Positions 9,211 through 17,127 of a stretch of 64,000 nt of DNA are shown one piece after another. Numbering within the stretch: the stretch's first letter is position 1; every line of letters begins with the position of its first letter. The stretch covers positions 1 to 64,000 of the forward strand of contig CAXMMQ010000002.1 in the NCBI GenBank assembly GCA_963693035.2, written 5' to 3'. This DNA comes from Lichenicoccus sp963693035 (GTDB lineage Bacteria > Pseudomonadota > Alphaproteobacteria > Acetobacterales > Acetobacteraceae). The notes below the pieces were generated by a model. It was given only the letters and a program-made list of their open reading frames with translations, ran no database searches and was not told where the DNA came from. A program made the translations under genes and the position numbers.

Positions 9211-11769
9211 ATGGTGGTGACGGGACTCGCGGCGATCCTGCTGGCGATTGCCGTGCTGCTGGTGGTCGTGAGCACGGTGCAGCCGCTGGCCGCCCGCCTG
9301 CACCTGCCCGAGACCGTGCTGCTGGCCCTGGTCGGCATCCTGATCGGGGGGGCAGCCGACTTCCTGCTGCGCACCAGCCTGACCAACGTGTTCGACGGCG
9401 CCGCCCGCACGGTGCTGAACTTCCCGGTCAACAGCCAGGCCTTCCTGCTGATCTTCCTGCCGATCCTGGTGTTCCAGGGTGCGCTCGCCATCGACGTCCG
9501 CCGGCTGTCGCACGAGATCGGCACCGTGCTGCTGCTGGCGGTGTTGGCCGTGGTGGTCAGCACCGCCACCATCGGCCTGGCGCTGTTCCCGTTCGCCGGC
9601 ATGCGGCTCGAGGTCTGCCTGCTGCTGGGTGCGATCGTGGCGACCACGGATCCCTCGGCGGTGGTCGGCATCTTTCGCAGCATCGGTGCCGCGACCCGTC
9701 TGACCCGGCTGGTCGAGGGCGAGGCGCTGCTCAACGACGCTGCGGCGATCTCGATTTTCTCGATCCTGCTGAGTGCGATCACCGCCCATCAGCCGGTGCA
9801 TGCCGGCGCCGCCACCCTCGAGTTCCTGCATTCCTTCATCGGCGGCATGGGGGTGGGCGCGCTGCTCGGCCGGCTCACCCTGCTGATGATCTCGGCGCTG
9901 GGCGGCACGCCAGCCGGCGAGGTCACGCTGAGCATCGCGCTGCCGTACATCGCCTACATCCTGTGCGACGACGCGCTCGGCCTGTCCGGGGTGGTCGCCG
10001 CCGCCGCCGCCGGGCTCACCTTTTCGCTGTACGGCCCGTCGACGCTGCGGCCCGCGACCTGGCGCTTCCTCGGCGAGTTGTGGGAGCAACTGGTGTTCTG
10101 GGCCGGCTCGCTGGTGTTCGTGCTGGCCTCGATGCTGATCCCGCGCCTGCTGGTCGGTCTGACACACTGGGACTGCGTGCTGATCGCCATCGCCCTTGCA
10201 GCGGGGCTCGTCGCCCGATCCGCCGTGGTGTTCGGCATGCTGCCGCTGCTGGCGGCAACGCGGGTGTCGCCGCCGGTGCCGCTGCCGTTCAAGGTGACCA
10301 TGGTCTGGGGCGGCCTGCGCGGCGCCATCACCCTCGCCCTGGCGCTGGCGGTCACCGAGAACCCGGACGTGCCGGTGCCGATCGCGCATTTCATCGGGGT
10401 GCTGGCGACCGGCTTCGTGCTGACCACGCTGCTGGTCAACGGCACCACGCTGCGCTGGATGGTGGTATATTTCGGCCTGCACCGGCTGTCGCCGATCGAC
10501 GAGGCGCTGCGCCACCAGATCCTGGGCATCGGCCTGCGCGAGGTGCGCGACCGCACCCGCAGGCTGGCCGGAGATTTCGGCTTCTCCGGCGACGCGACCC
10601 GGCCGGTGCTGGAGGGGCTCGATCGCCGCATCGAGGAGGAACGCGAGGCCAACACCTTCGACACCGCGCTGGGCGACCGCCAGCGGGTGACGCTGGCACT
10701 GATCACCATCGCCAACCAGGAGCGCTCGATCCTGCTCGACCTGTTCCGCATACGCGGGCTGTCGCGCAGCGTGATGGAGACGCTGCTGCGCACCGCCGAC
10801 GCGATGATCGACGGCGCCCGGCTGGAGGGACGCTTCGGCTACGTGCGGGCGATCCGGCGCCAGCTGCGGCCGTCCTGGCGCTTCAAGCTGGCTCAGTGGG
10901 TGCACCGCACGCTGGGGTTCGACCAGCCGCTGATGTACGCGATGATGGAGCGCTTCGAGCGGCTGCTGATCCAGTACCTGGTCTCGCTGGCGCTGACCCG
11001 CTTCATGCGCCGCCGGATCGAGCCGACGCTGGGCCTGCGCGTCGCCGAGATCGTCTCCGAGGTGCTGGAACGGCGGCAGAAGCTGCTGCAGGACGCCATC
11101 GAGACCATGCGGCTGCATTATCTCGGCTATTCGGAAGCGCTGGAGAGCCGCATGCTGCGCCAGGTGGCGATCCGGCTCGAGGGCGAGGAATACGACATCC
11201 TGCTGGGCGAGAGCCTGATCAGCGAGGAGCTGCACCGCGATCTCGGGCGCGATGCCGAGCAGCGTCGGCGGCGGCTCGACCGCAGGCTGAAGTTCAACCT
11301 CAAGAGCGGCATCGAGGCGCGCATCAAGAGCGTGCCGGCGCTGCGCGGGGTGCCGGACGCGGTGGTGCACGACGTGGCGATGATGCTGTCGATCCGGTTC
11401 GTGGCACCCGGCGAGGTGCTCTACCGGCGCGGCGCCCGGGTCGGCATGGTGTATTTCATCAGCGCCGGCGTGCTGGAGAGCCATGTCTCCGAGCACGACG
11501 TCCGCTACGGCGAGGGCGACGTGCTCGGCGCCGAGGAGCTGCTGGCCGGGCGGCGGCTGCCGGCGACGGTCCGCGGGCTACGCTTCGGCCACCTGCTGGC
11601 GATCCGGGCGCGCGAGTTCGAGCGCCTGGTGGACGAGCACCCGGTGATCCGGCGCAACATCGAGCGGCTGGCGCGGCTGCGTGCCGGCGAGCCGGAAACC
11701 CCGGTCCTGCTGCTGGCGCCGCCTTCGCCACGGATCAGGACGGTTGCAGCCATGCCACCAGCAGCGTGA
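9211..11769 (+). CDS. CPA1 Na+/H+ antiporter with C-terminal cyclic-nucleotide-binding-like domain
   Basis: Protein of about 852 residues. About residues 1-430 are a CPA1 antiporter membrane domain with 10-12 hydrophobic segments, including FLPILVFQGAL, GAIVATTDPSAVVG, EGEALLNDAAAI and WGGLRGAITLALAL, which contain the family's charged residues in the membrane. A long helical cytosolic part follows, then a cNMP-like beta-barrel at about 725-820 (APGEVLYRRG, GMVYFISAG, GEGDVLGAEELL). This matches plant SOS1-like and bacterial long antiporters. Start ATG at 9211 has AAGGAG with 6-base spacing; ATG 9208 and GTG 9181 are in frame. The end overlaps the convergent AEC gene by 35 bp. Confidence 0.9.
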   Translation: MVVTGLAAILLAIAVLLVVVSTVQPLAARLHLPETVLLALVGILIGGAADFLLRTSLTNVFDGAARTVLNFPVNSQAFLLIFLPILVFQGALAIDVRRLSHEIGTVLLLAVLAVVVSTATIGLALFPFAGMRLEVCLLLGAIVATTDPSAVVGIFRSIGAATRLTRLVEGEALLNDAAAISIFSILLSAITAHQPVHAGAATLEFLHSFIGGMGVGALLGRLTLLMISALGGTPAGEVTLSIALPYIAYILCDDALGLSGVVAAAAAGLTFSLYGPSTLRPATWRFLGELWEQLVFWAGSLVFVLASMLIPRLLVGLTHWDCVLIAIALAAGLVARSAVVFGMLPLLAATRVSPPVPLPFKVTMVWGGLRGAITLALALAVTENPDVPVPIAHFIGVLATGFVLTTLLVNGTTLRWMVVYFGLHRLSPIDEALRHQILGIGLREVRDRTRRLAGDFGFSGDATRPVLEGLDRRIEEEREANTFDTALGDRQRVTLALITIANQERSILLDLFRIRGLSRSVMETLLRTADAMIDGARLEGRFGYVRAIRRQLRPSWRFKLAQWVHRTLGFDQPLMYAMMERFERLLIQYLVSLALTRFMRRRIEPTLGLRVAEIVSEVLERRQKLLQDAIETMRLHYLGYSEALESRMLRQVAIRLEGEEYDILLGESLISEELHRDLGRDAEQRRRRLDRRLKFNLKSGIEARIKSVPALRGVPDAVVHDVAMMLSIRFVAPGEVLYRRGARVGMVYFISAGVLESHVSEHDVRYGEGDVLGAEELLAGRRLPATVRGLRFGHLLAIRAREFERLVDEHPVIRRNIERLARLRAGEPETPVLLLAPPSPRIRTVAAMPPAA

Positions 11770-12709
11770 TGCTCAGCACCGAGAGCAGCGTCGAGACCAG
11801 GATGACCCGGCTGATGCTGGCGGCTTCGCGCTCGTAGAGCTTGGCCAGCATGAACGGACCGGTGCCGGTGGGCAGAGCCGCGATCAGGATCGCGCTGGCA
11901 TTCCAGGTCGCCGGCAGCACGATGCCCTGCCAGCGTTCCAGGCCTGATAGGCACAGCCAGGTCAGGCCCGGCTGCAGCAGCAGCTTGATCGCGACCTGCC
12001 GCACGACGCTGCCCGCTTCGGCCGGCACGTCGCCAAGGACATGCGCCGGGTCGGGGCGGTGCGACAGGAACAGCCCGATGGTGACCAGCGCGCACGGGCT
12101 CGCGGCATCGCCGAGCAGGGTCATGAAATGCAGGATGACCGGCGGTAGCTCAAGGCCGCTCAGGTCGAGCGCGAAGCCGGCCAGCGGCGCCACCACCAGC
12201 GGGTTGCGGGCCAGCGCCCGCCCGACCCGGAGCAGGGTGGTGCCGAGCCCGGGTGCGGATTGCAGGTCGAACTCGATCAGCACCAGGGCGATCGCGAACA
12301 GTCCGCTGATGGTCAGCAGGCTCGACATCAGCGCCGGCTGCAGCCCGGGCGCGCCGAATAAGGCGAGGCAGAGCGGGATGCCGATGAAGCCGGTATTGGC
12401 GTAGCCGCCGCCCAGGCCGGCGATCGCGCAGTCGGCGATCCGGTGGCCGGCACGATGCTCAAGCGCAAACGAGATCGCGAAGCTCGCCAGCATCGCGACC
12501 GCGAACGCATACAGGAAGCCCGGCGGTCCGGCGGTGGCGCGGGTGACGTGCGCCGCACCCAGGAACAGCACGGCCGGGAGTGCGAGATAGACCACGAAAC
12601 GGTTCAGGCTGTCGGTGGCGTGCTCGCCCAGTGTGTTGCATCGGCCGCAGACGTAGCCGGCCAGGATCAGGCCGAAGATCGGCAGCACCGCCGAAAGCAC
12701 CAATGCCAT
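11735..12709 (-). CDS. AEC family transporter (auxin efflux carrier fold)
   Basis: Inner-membrane protein of 324 residues with about 10 hydrophobic segments in two halves, starting LSAVLPIFGLILAGYVCGR as in MdcF/YfdV-type carriers. Mid-protein GGGYANTGFIGIPL and late LPTGTGPFMLAKLYER match the two family repeats, in which the NTGF/GIPL and TG segments lie near the substrate site. Bacterial members move malonate, malate, lactate or similar anions; the substrate here is unknown. It lies 3 bases after the lpxB stop on the same strand, so it may be read through from the lpxB operon. Confidence 0.85.
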   Translation of the reverse strand: MALVLSAVLPIFGLILAGYVCGRCNTLGEHATDSLNRFVVYLALPAVLFLGAAHVTRATAGPPGFLYAFAVAMLASFAISFALEHRAGHRIADCAIAGLGGGYANTGFIGIPLCLALFGAPGLQPALMSSLLTISGLFAIALVLIEFDLQSAPGLGTTLLRVGRALARNPLVVAPLAGFALDLSGLELPPVILHFMTLLGDAASPCALVTIGLFLSHRPDPAHVLGDVPAEAGSVVRQVAIKLLLQPGLTWLCLSGLERWQGIVLPATWNASAILIAALPTGTGPFMLAKLYEREAASISRVILVSTLLSVLSITLLVAWLQPS

Positions 12710-12712
12710 CGC

Positions 12713-13879
12713 TCAGTCCGTCGCCGGATGGCTGGCGTCGAGCAGGTCGAGCACCTCGGCCGCCGCCATCTCCGCCGGCGTGCCCGACGGTGGCCGAAGC
12801 ATAGCCATGACCGCGCCGAAGCCTCGCCGCTGCGCGTCCGCCGCCGCGGGATCGGTCAGCAACTGCCGCACCACGCTCGCCAGCCGCTCCGGCCGGCAAT
12901 CCTGCTGCAGCAGTTCGGGAACCAGCAGCCGGCCGGCCAGCAGGTTGACCATGGCGACATGCGGCACCCGGATCAGCCGCCGGGCGATCGCCGCCGTCAG
13001 CGGGTTGACCCGGTACGTCACCGCCATCGGCACGCCGGCCAGAGCGAGCTCGAGCGTCGAGGTGCCGGACTTGGTGAGGGCGGCACCACTGGCGGCGAAG
13101 GCGTCGTGCTTGTCGTCGAGGTCGGTCACCAGCACCGGCTGCACCGGCCAGCGCCGCGCCGCGCGCCGCACCTGCTCGGCCACCACCGGGGAGGCGGCGA
13201 CCACCGGGACGAGGCCGGGCAGGTCGCGCGCCAGCAGGGCGAGGGTGCGGCCGAACACCGGCAGCAGCCGCGGCGCCTCGCTGGGTCTGCTGCCGGGCAT
13301 CAGCATCAGCACCGGCGCGTCGGCAGCGATGCCGTGGCGCTGGCGGAAGCGTTCGGCATTCCCGGAGGCGGCCCCGGATTGCAGCACCGGGTGGCCGACG
13401 AAGCGCGCTTCCAGTCCGTGCCGCTGGAAGAAGGCCGGCTCGAACGGCAGCAGGCAGAGCAGCCGCTCCCAAAGGCCGGGGAACTCGCGCACCCGGTGCT
13501 CGCGCCAGGCCCAGACCTGCGGGGCGACATAGTGCAGTCGCGCGATCGCGAGCGGCGCGATCCGGCGCAGCAGCCGCAGCGTGAAGCCGGGGCTGTCGAT
13601 CGTCACCACCAGGTCGGGCCGCATCGCGGTGATTGCCCGCACCGTCTCGTCGAGCCGGCGAGACAGCGCGCGGATACGAGGGAGTACCTCGGCGAGGCCC
13701 ATCACCGCGAGATCGCGCATCGGGAACAGGCTGTCGAGACCCTGCTCGGCCATCCGCACGCCGCCGATGCCGGCAAACCTGAGGCCCGGACGCTGGGCGC
13801 GCAGCGCCTGCATCAGGCGCGCGCCGAGTACGTCGCCGCTGGCCTCGCCGGCGACGATGAAGAGGGTGGCGTCCGGCAA
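12713..13879 (-). CDS. lpxB: Lipid-A-disaccharide synthase LpxB
   Basis: GT19 glycosyltransferase that joins UDP-diacylglucosamine and lipid X to give the lipid A disaccharide at the inner membrane. Motifs: FIVAGEASGDVLGARLM at the N-terminus, DSPGFTLRLL, HYVAPQVWAWREHR, MLMPGSRPSEA and TKSGTSTLELAL. The frame is open far upstream through hisI and beyond, but homology starts right at LPDATLFIVAGE, so the start is TTG at 13879, 2 bases after the hisI stop. That gives 388 residues, the usual length. Confidence 0.93.
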   Translation of the reverse strand: MPDATLFIVAGEASGDVLGARLMQALRAQRPGLRFAGIGGVRMAEQGLDSLFPMRDLAVMGLAEVLPRIRALSRRLDETVRAITAMRPDLVVTIDSPGFTLRLLRRIAPLAIARLHYVAPQVWAWREHRVREFPGLWERLLCLLPFEPAFFQRHGLEARFVGHPVLQSGAASGNAERFRQRHGIAADAPVLMLMPGSRPSEAPRLLPVFGRTLALLARDLPGLVPVVAASPVVAEQVRRAARRWPVQPVLVTDLDDKHDAFAASGAALTKSGTSTLELALAGVPMAVTYRVNPLTAAIARRLIRVPHVAMVNLLAGRLLVPELLQQDCRPERLASVVRQLLTDPAAADAQRRGFGAVMAMLRPPSGTPAEMAAAEVLDLLDASHPATD

Positions 13880-13881
13880 CC

Positions 13882-14277
13882 TCAGCGTTCGCCGTACAGC
13901 CGGTCCGGTTGGATCAGCGGCTGGGCGATCTCGGCCAGGCCGTCCTGGGTGGCTTCGAAATAGAAGCAGCTCCGCCGCCCGGTATGGCAGGCGACGCCGG
14001 TCTGGTCGACCAGCAGCAGCACCGCATCCTGGTCGCAATCGAATCGCACCGTGACGATGCGCTGGGTCTGGCCGGAGCTCTCGCCCTTTCGCCACAGCCG
14101 GTTGCGGCTGCGGCTGAAATAGCAGGCCTGCCCGCTGGCCAGCGTCTCCGAGAGCGCCTCGCGGTTCATCCAGGCCAGCATCAGCACCTCGCCGGTATCG
14201 TGCTGCTGGGCGATGGCGGCGATCAGCCCGTCGGAACCGAAGGCGACAGCATCGAGGATCGGCGCCGGTGCGGTCAC
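13882..14277 (-). CDS. hisI: Phosphoribosyl-AMP cyclohydrolase HisI
   Basis: Third step of histidine synthesis, opening of the adenine ring of PR-AMP. 131 residues, a stand-alone HisI without the HisE domain, as in most alphaproteobacteria. Conserved blocks: VLMLAWMNREAL, YFSRSRNRLWRKGE and SGQTQ, then the metal-binding FDCDQDAVL and CHTGRRSCFY. Start is GTG at 14277, which overlaps the stop of ygfZ by 4 bases (GTGA). It sits between ygfZ and lpxB rather than with other his genes. Confidence 0.95.
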   Translation of the reverse strand: MTAPAPILDAVAFGSDGLIAAIAQQHDTGEVLMLAWMNREALSETLASGQACYFSRSRNRLWRKGESSGQTQRIVTVRFDCDQDAVLLLVDQTGVACHTGRRSCFYFEATQDGLAEIAQPLIQPDRLYGER

Positions 14278-15092
14278 GCCGGTTCGACCGGCAGGCGCAT
14301 CCAGTCGGGGATCCTGGTATGCAGCGCGTAGCCGTCCGCCTGCAGGCTGCCATGCAGGTGCTCGATCCGCAGCAGCGCGATGCCGAGCCCGTCGCGCGAC
14401 GACCGCATCGCGCCCACTTCGATGCCTTCATGGGTTATGGGGGTGCCCGGCGCGGACAGGGCGCCGTCCGACGTCACCGGCACCAGCCGGCGCTTGAGCA
14501 GCCCGCGATAGCGGGTGCGCGCGGTGAGCTCCTGGCCCATGTAGCAGCCCTTGGTCCAGGAGATGCCGTGTAGTTCGTCGAATCCGGCCTCGAGCAGCAC
14601 GGTCTTCTCGCTTTCGCAATCCCGCGCGCCGTCGGGCAGGCCGAGCAGCAGGCGGTGGCGGTCCCAGTCGGCCTCGTCCGCCTCCCATTCGCGCTCGCTG
14701 GGCGAGAGGATGCGCCAGCCGGCGTCGGGATGGCGAGGATCGGGAGCGGCCACGCTGCCGGGCTCGACCTGCACCTGGCCGTCCCAGGCGACGTGCACAC
14801 GCAGGGCCGTCGGCTGCAGCGCGGCATCGGCACGCAGCCGGTAGCGCGACAGCCGCTGCACCAGCATCGGCGCCTGCGCGCGCTCGCAATCGAGCAGCAG
14901 CCGCTCCCCGTCGGAGAGGATGAAGAAATCCGCCAGCCACTTGCCCTGCGGCGTCAGCAGCGCCGCCCATACGGCCGTGCCGGGCGCCACCAGGGCCACG
15001 TCGTTGGAGACCAGCCCCTGGAGGAACGGGACTCGGTCGGGGCCGGTGACGGCGATGACCGCGCGCTCCGGAAGATGGGCCAGCTTGAGCAT
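14274..15092 (-). CDS. ygfZ: YgfZ/GcvT-like folate-binding protein
   Basis: Member of the YgfZ (COG0354) family, folate-binding proteins needed for Fe-S cluster enzymes such as MiaB. 272 residues. The diagnostic motif KGCYMGQELTART is present, with the conserved cysteine. N-terminal LLTPQGKWLADFF also fits. The frame extends upstream to 16124, but that part is antisense to the glycosyltransferase gene; the ATG at 15092 gives the family N-terminus. No strong ribosome-binding site precedes it. First gene of the ygfZ-hisI-lpxB group, divergent from the glycosyltransferase genes. Confidence 0.88.
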   Translation of the reverse strand: MLKLAHLPERAVIAVTGPDRVPFLQGLVSNDVALVAPGTAVWAALLTPQGKWLADFFILSDGERLLLDCERAQAPMLVQRLSRYRLRADAALQPTALRVHVAWDGQVQVEPGSVAAPDPRHPDAGWRILSPSEREWEADEADWDRHRLLLGLPDGARDCESEKTVLLEAGFDELHGISWTKGCYMGQELTARTRYRGLLKRRLVPVTSDGALSAPGTPITHEGIEVGAMRSSRDGLGIALLRIEHLHGSLQADGYALHTRIPDWMRLPVEPA

Positions 15093-15170
15093 GCGGCTGA
15101 ACTTGGCCTTGCCGGTGGTAGGCGGCAAGGGCGCTGGATATGGGCGGGCCGATGCAATAGAGCGACCCGG

Positions 15171-16094
15171 ATGCGCGTGCTGTTCATCACCGCGACCCGG
15201 CTCGGCGATGCCGTGCTGTCCACCGGGCTGCTCGACCACCTGGTGCGGACCTGGCCGGAGGCGCGCTTCACCATCGCCTGCGGGCCGGTCGCGGCCGGGC
15301 TGTTCGAGCGGCTGCCAGGGCGCGAGCGCACCCTGGTGGTGGAGAAGCGGCGGTTCGACCTGCACTGGTGGCGCCTCTGGCGGCAGTGCGTCACCACGCG
15401 GTGGGACCTTGCGATCGACCTGCGCGGCTCTGCGTTGACGCTGGTGCTGCCGGCCCGGCGGCGCCGGGTCATGCGCGGCGGCCGGCGGCCGGGCCACCGC
15501 ACGCGGCATCTGGCGGCGGTGCTGGGCCTCGATCCGGCGCCATCGCCGGTGGTCTGGACCCTGCCGGCCGACGCCGCTGCCGCCGCAGCTATGCTGCCGA
15601 CGCATCCGCCCGGGCCGTTGATCGCCCTCGGCCCGACCGCGAACTGGTCGGGCAAGGTGTGGCCGGCGGCGCGCTTCGTCGCCCTGTTCCGGCGCATCGA
15701 GGCGGCGCTGCCGGGCGCGGTGCCGGTGATCGTGGCGGGGCCGGGGGAGGCCGAGCGGACGATGGCGGCGCCGGTGCTCGAGGCCCTGCCCGAAGCCATC
15801 GACCTGTGCGGCCGGCTGTCGCTGCCGGAGGTCGCCGCCGCGCTCGGGCGCTGCGCGCTGTTCGTCGGCAACGATTCCGGCCTGATGCATCTCGCCGCCG
15901 CTTCCGGCACCCCGACCCTGGGCCTGTTCGGGCCGAGCCGGGCCGAGGAATACGCCCCGGCCGGCCGCTGCACCGGCTTCGTCCAGGCGCCGGGACCCTC
16001 CGGCACTGCGCCGATCGCGGGCCTCACCTTGGACGCGGTGGCCGAGGCCGCCTTGTTGCTGCTCGGCCGGGCGGGCATCCTGGCCCGATGCTGA
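15171..16094 (+). CDS. Glycosyltransferase family 9 (heptosyltransferase-like)
   Basis: 307-residue GT-B enzyme of the ADP-heptose:LPS heptosyltransferase family, which extends the lipopolysaccharide core at the inner face of the cytoplasmic membrane. N-terminal MRVLFITATRLGDAVLSTGLL is the family opening with the catalytic Asp. Later blocks are GPTANWSGKVWPAARF and FVGNDSGLMHLAAASGTPTLGLFG. Start ATG at 15171. It heads a tight three-gene run with a GT4 enzyme and asnB, so a role in LPS core or a related glycan is likely. Donor and acceptor cannot be told. Confidence 0.88.
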   Translation: MRVLFITATRLGDAVLSTGLLDHLVRTWPEARFTIACGPVAAGLFERLPGRERTLVVEKRRFDLHWWRLWRQCVTTRWDLAIDLRGSALTLVLPARRRRVMRGGRRPGHRTRHLAAVLGLDPAPSPVVWTLPADAAAAAAMLPTHPPGPLIALGPTANWSGKVWPAARFVALFRRIEAALPGAVPVIVAGPGEAERTMAAPVLEALPEAIDLCGRLSLPEVAAALGRCALFVGNDSGLMHLAAASGTPTLGLFGPSRAEEYAPAGRCTGFVQAPGPSGTAPIAGLTLDAVAEAALLLLGRAGILARC

Positions 16095-16104
16095 ACGTCC
16101 GGTG

Positions 16105-17127
16105 ATGAAGATCGCGCACATCATGGCAGGCGCCGACGCCGGAGGCGCCGAACTGTTCTACGAGAGGCTGGCCGCCGCCCAGCACGAAGCCGGCCACCAG
16201 GTGCTGCCGGTGATGCGCGCCAATCCGGCCCGGGCGCGGCGCCTGCGCGAGCATCACCTGGAGCCGTGCGAGCTGCGGTTCGGCGGCCGTCTCGATCTGC
16301 GGACCGGGCCACGCCTGCGCCGGGCGCTCCGGGGCTTCGCCCCGCGGGTGGCGGTGGCCTGGATGAACCGGGCGGCGCGGCTCACGCCCAGGGGAGACTG
16401 GGTGCTGGCCGGCCGGCTCGGCGGCTACTACGACCTCTCCTACTACAGGAACTGCGACCACCTGATCGGCAACACGCGCGGTCTCGTGGACTGGATATGC
16501 GGGCAGGGCTGGCCGGCCGCGCGGGTGCACCACCTGCCGAATTTCGCCCGCGACCACGCATCTCTCGCGCATTGCCGCCCGGACTGGCTGCCGCCGGGCG
16601 CCCGCCTGGTGCTGGCGCTGGGCCGGCTGCATCGCAACAAGGCGTTCGACGTGCTGATCCGCGCCCTGGCCTGGGTGCCGGAGGCGGTGCTGGTGATCGC
16701 CGGCGAAGGCCCCGAGCGCGGCGCGCTGGAGGCGCTGGCGCGTCAGGTGGGGGTGGCCTCGCGGCTGCGCATGCCGGGCTGGTCCGACGACCCGGGCGCG
16801 CTGCTGGCCGGCGCCGACCTGCTGGTATGCCCGTCGCGGCACGAGCCGCTCGGCAACGTGGTGATCGAGGCGTTCTCGGGGCGGCTGCCGGTGGTGGCGG
16901 CGTCGGCAGCCGGCCCGGTCGAGCTGATCAGCAGCGGCGAGGACGGCATCCTGGTGCCCTTGGAGGATGCGCCGGCGCTGGCGGCCGCGATCGGCGCGGT
17001 GCTGGGCGACGCGGCCCTCGCGGCGCGGCTGGCCGCGGCCGGGCGACGCAGGTTCGAACGCGACTTCGCTGCCGCCCCGGTGCTGGCGCGCTGGGATGCG
17101 GTGCTGTCCGGCCTGGAGCACGCCTGA
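16105..17127 (+). CDS. Glycosyltransferase family 4
   Basis: 340-residue GT-B glycosyltransferase. The N-terminal half has MKIAHIMAGADAGGAELFYE. The C-terminal Glycos_transf_1 domain has LALGRLHRNKAFDVLIRAL, VIAGEGPERGAL and VCPSRHEPLGNVVIEAFSG with the nucleotide-sugar-binding EX7E-like glutamates. The start is ATG at 16105 or the preceding GTG at 16102. It begins 10 bases after the GT9 gene and its stop overlaps the asnB ATG by one base. Likely acts on the same lipid-linked glycan as its neighbour; specificity unknown. Confidence 0.88.
   Translation: MKIAHIMAGADAGGAELFYERLAAAQHEAGHQVLPVMRANPARARRLREHHLEPCELRFGGRLDLRTGPRLRRALRGFAPRVAVAWMNRAARLTPRGDWVLAGRLGGYYDLSYYRNCDHLIGNTRGLVDWICGQGWPAARVHHLPNFARDHASLAHCRPDWLPPGARLVLALGRLHRNKAFDVLIRALAWVPEAVLVIAGEGPERGALEALARQVGVASRLRMPGWSDDPGALLAGADLLVCPSRHEPLGNVVIEAFSGRLPVVAASAAGPVELISSGEDGILVPLEDAPALAAAIGAVLGDAALAARLAAAGRRRFERDFAAAPVLARWDAVLSGLEHA

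Noticed and set aside
9163..11496. 777-codon minus-strand frame opposite the antiporter
   Set aside because: His/Gln/Arg-rich translation without domains; mirror of the antiporter's codon bias.
7737..11837. 1366-codon plus-strand frame across the cytochrome and antiporter
   Set aside because: It crosses two genes that have clear families in other frames; its own translation is low-complexity Arg/Ala/Gly.
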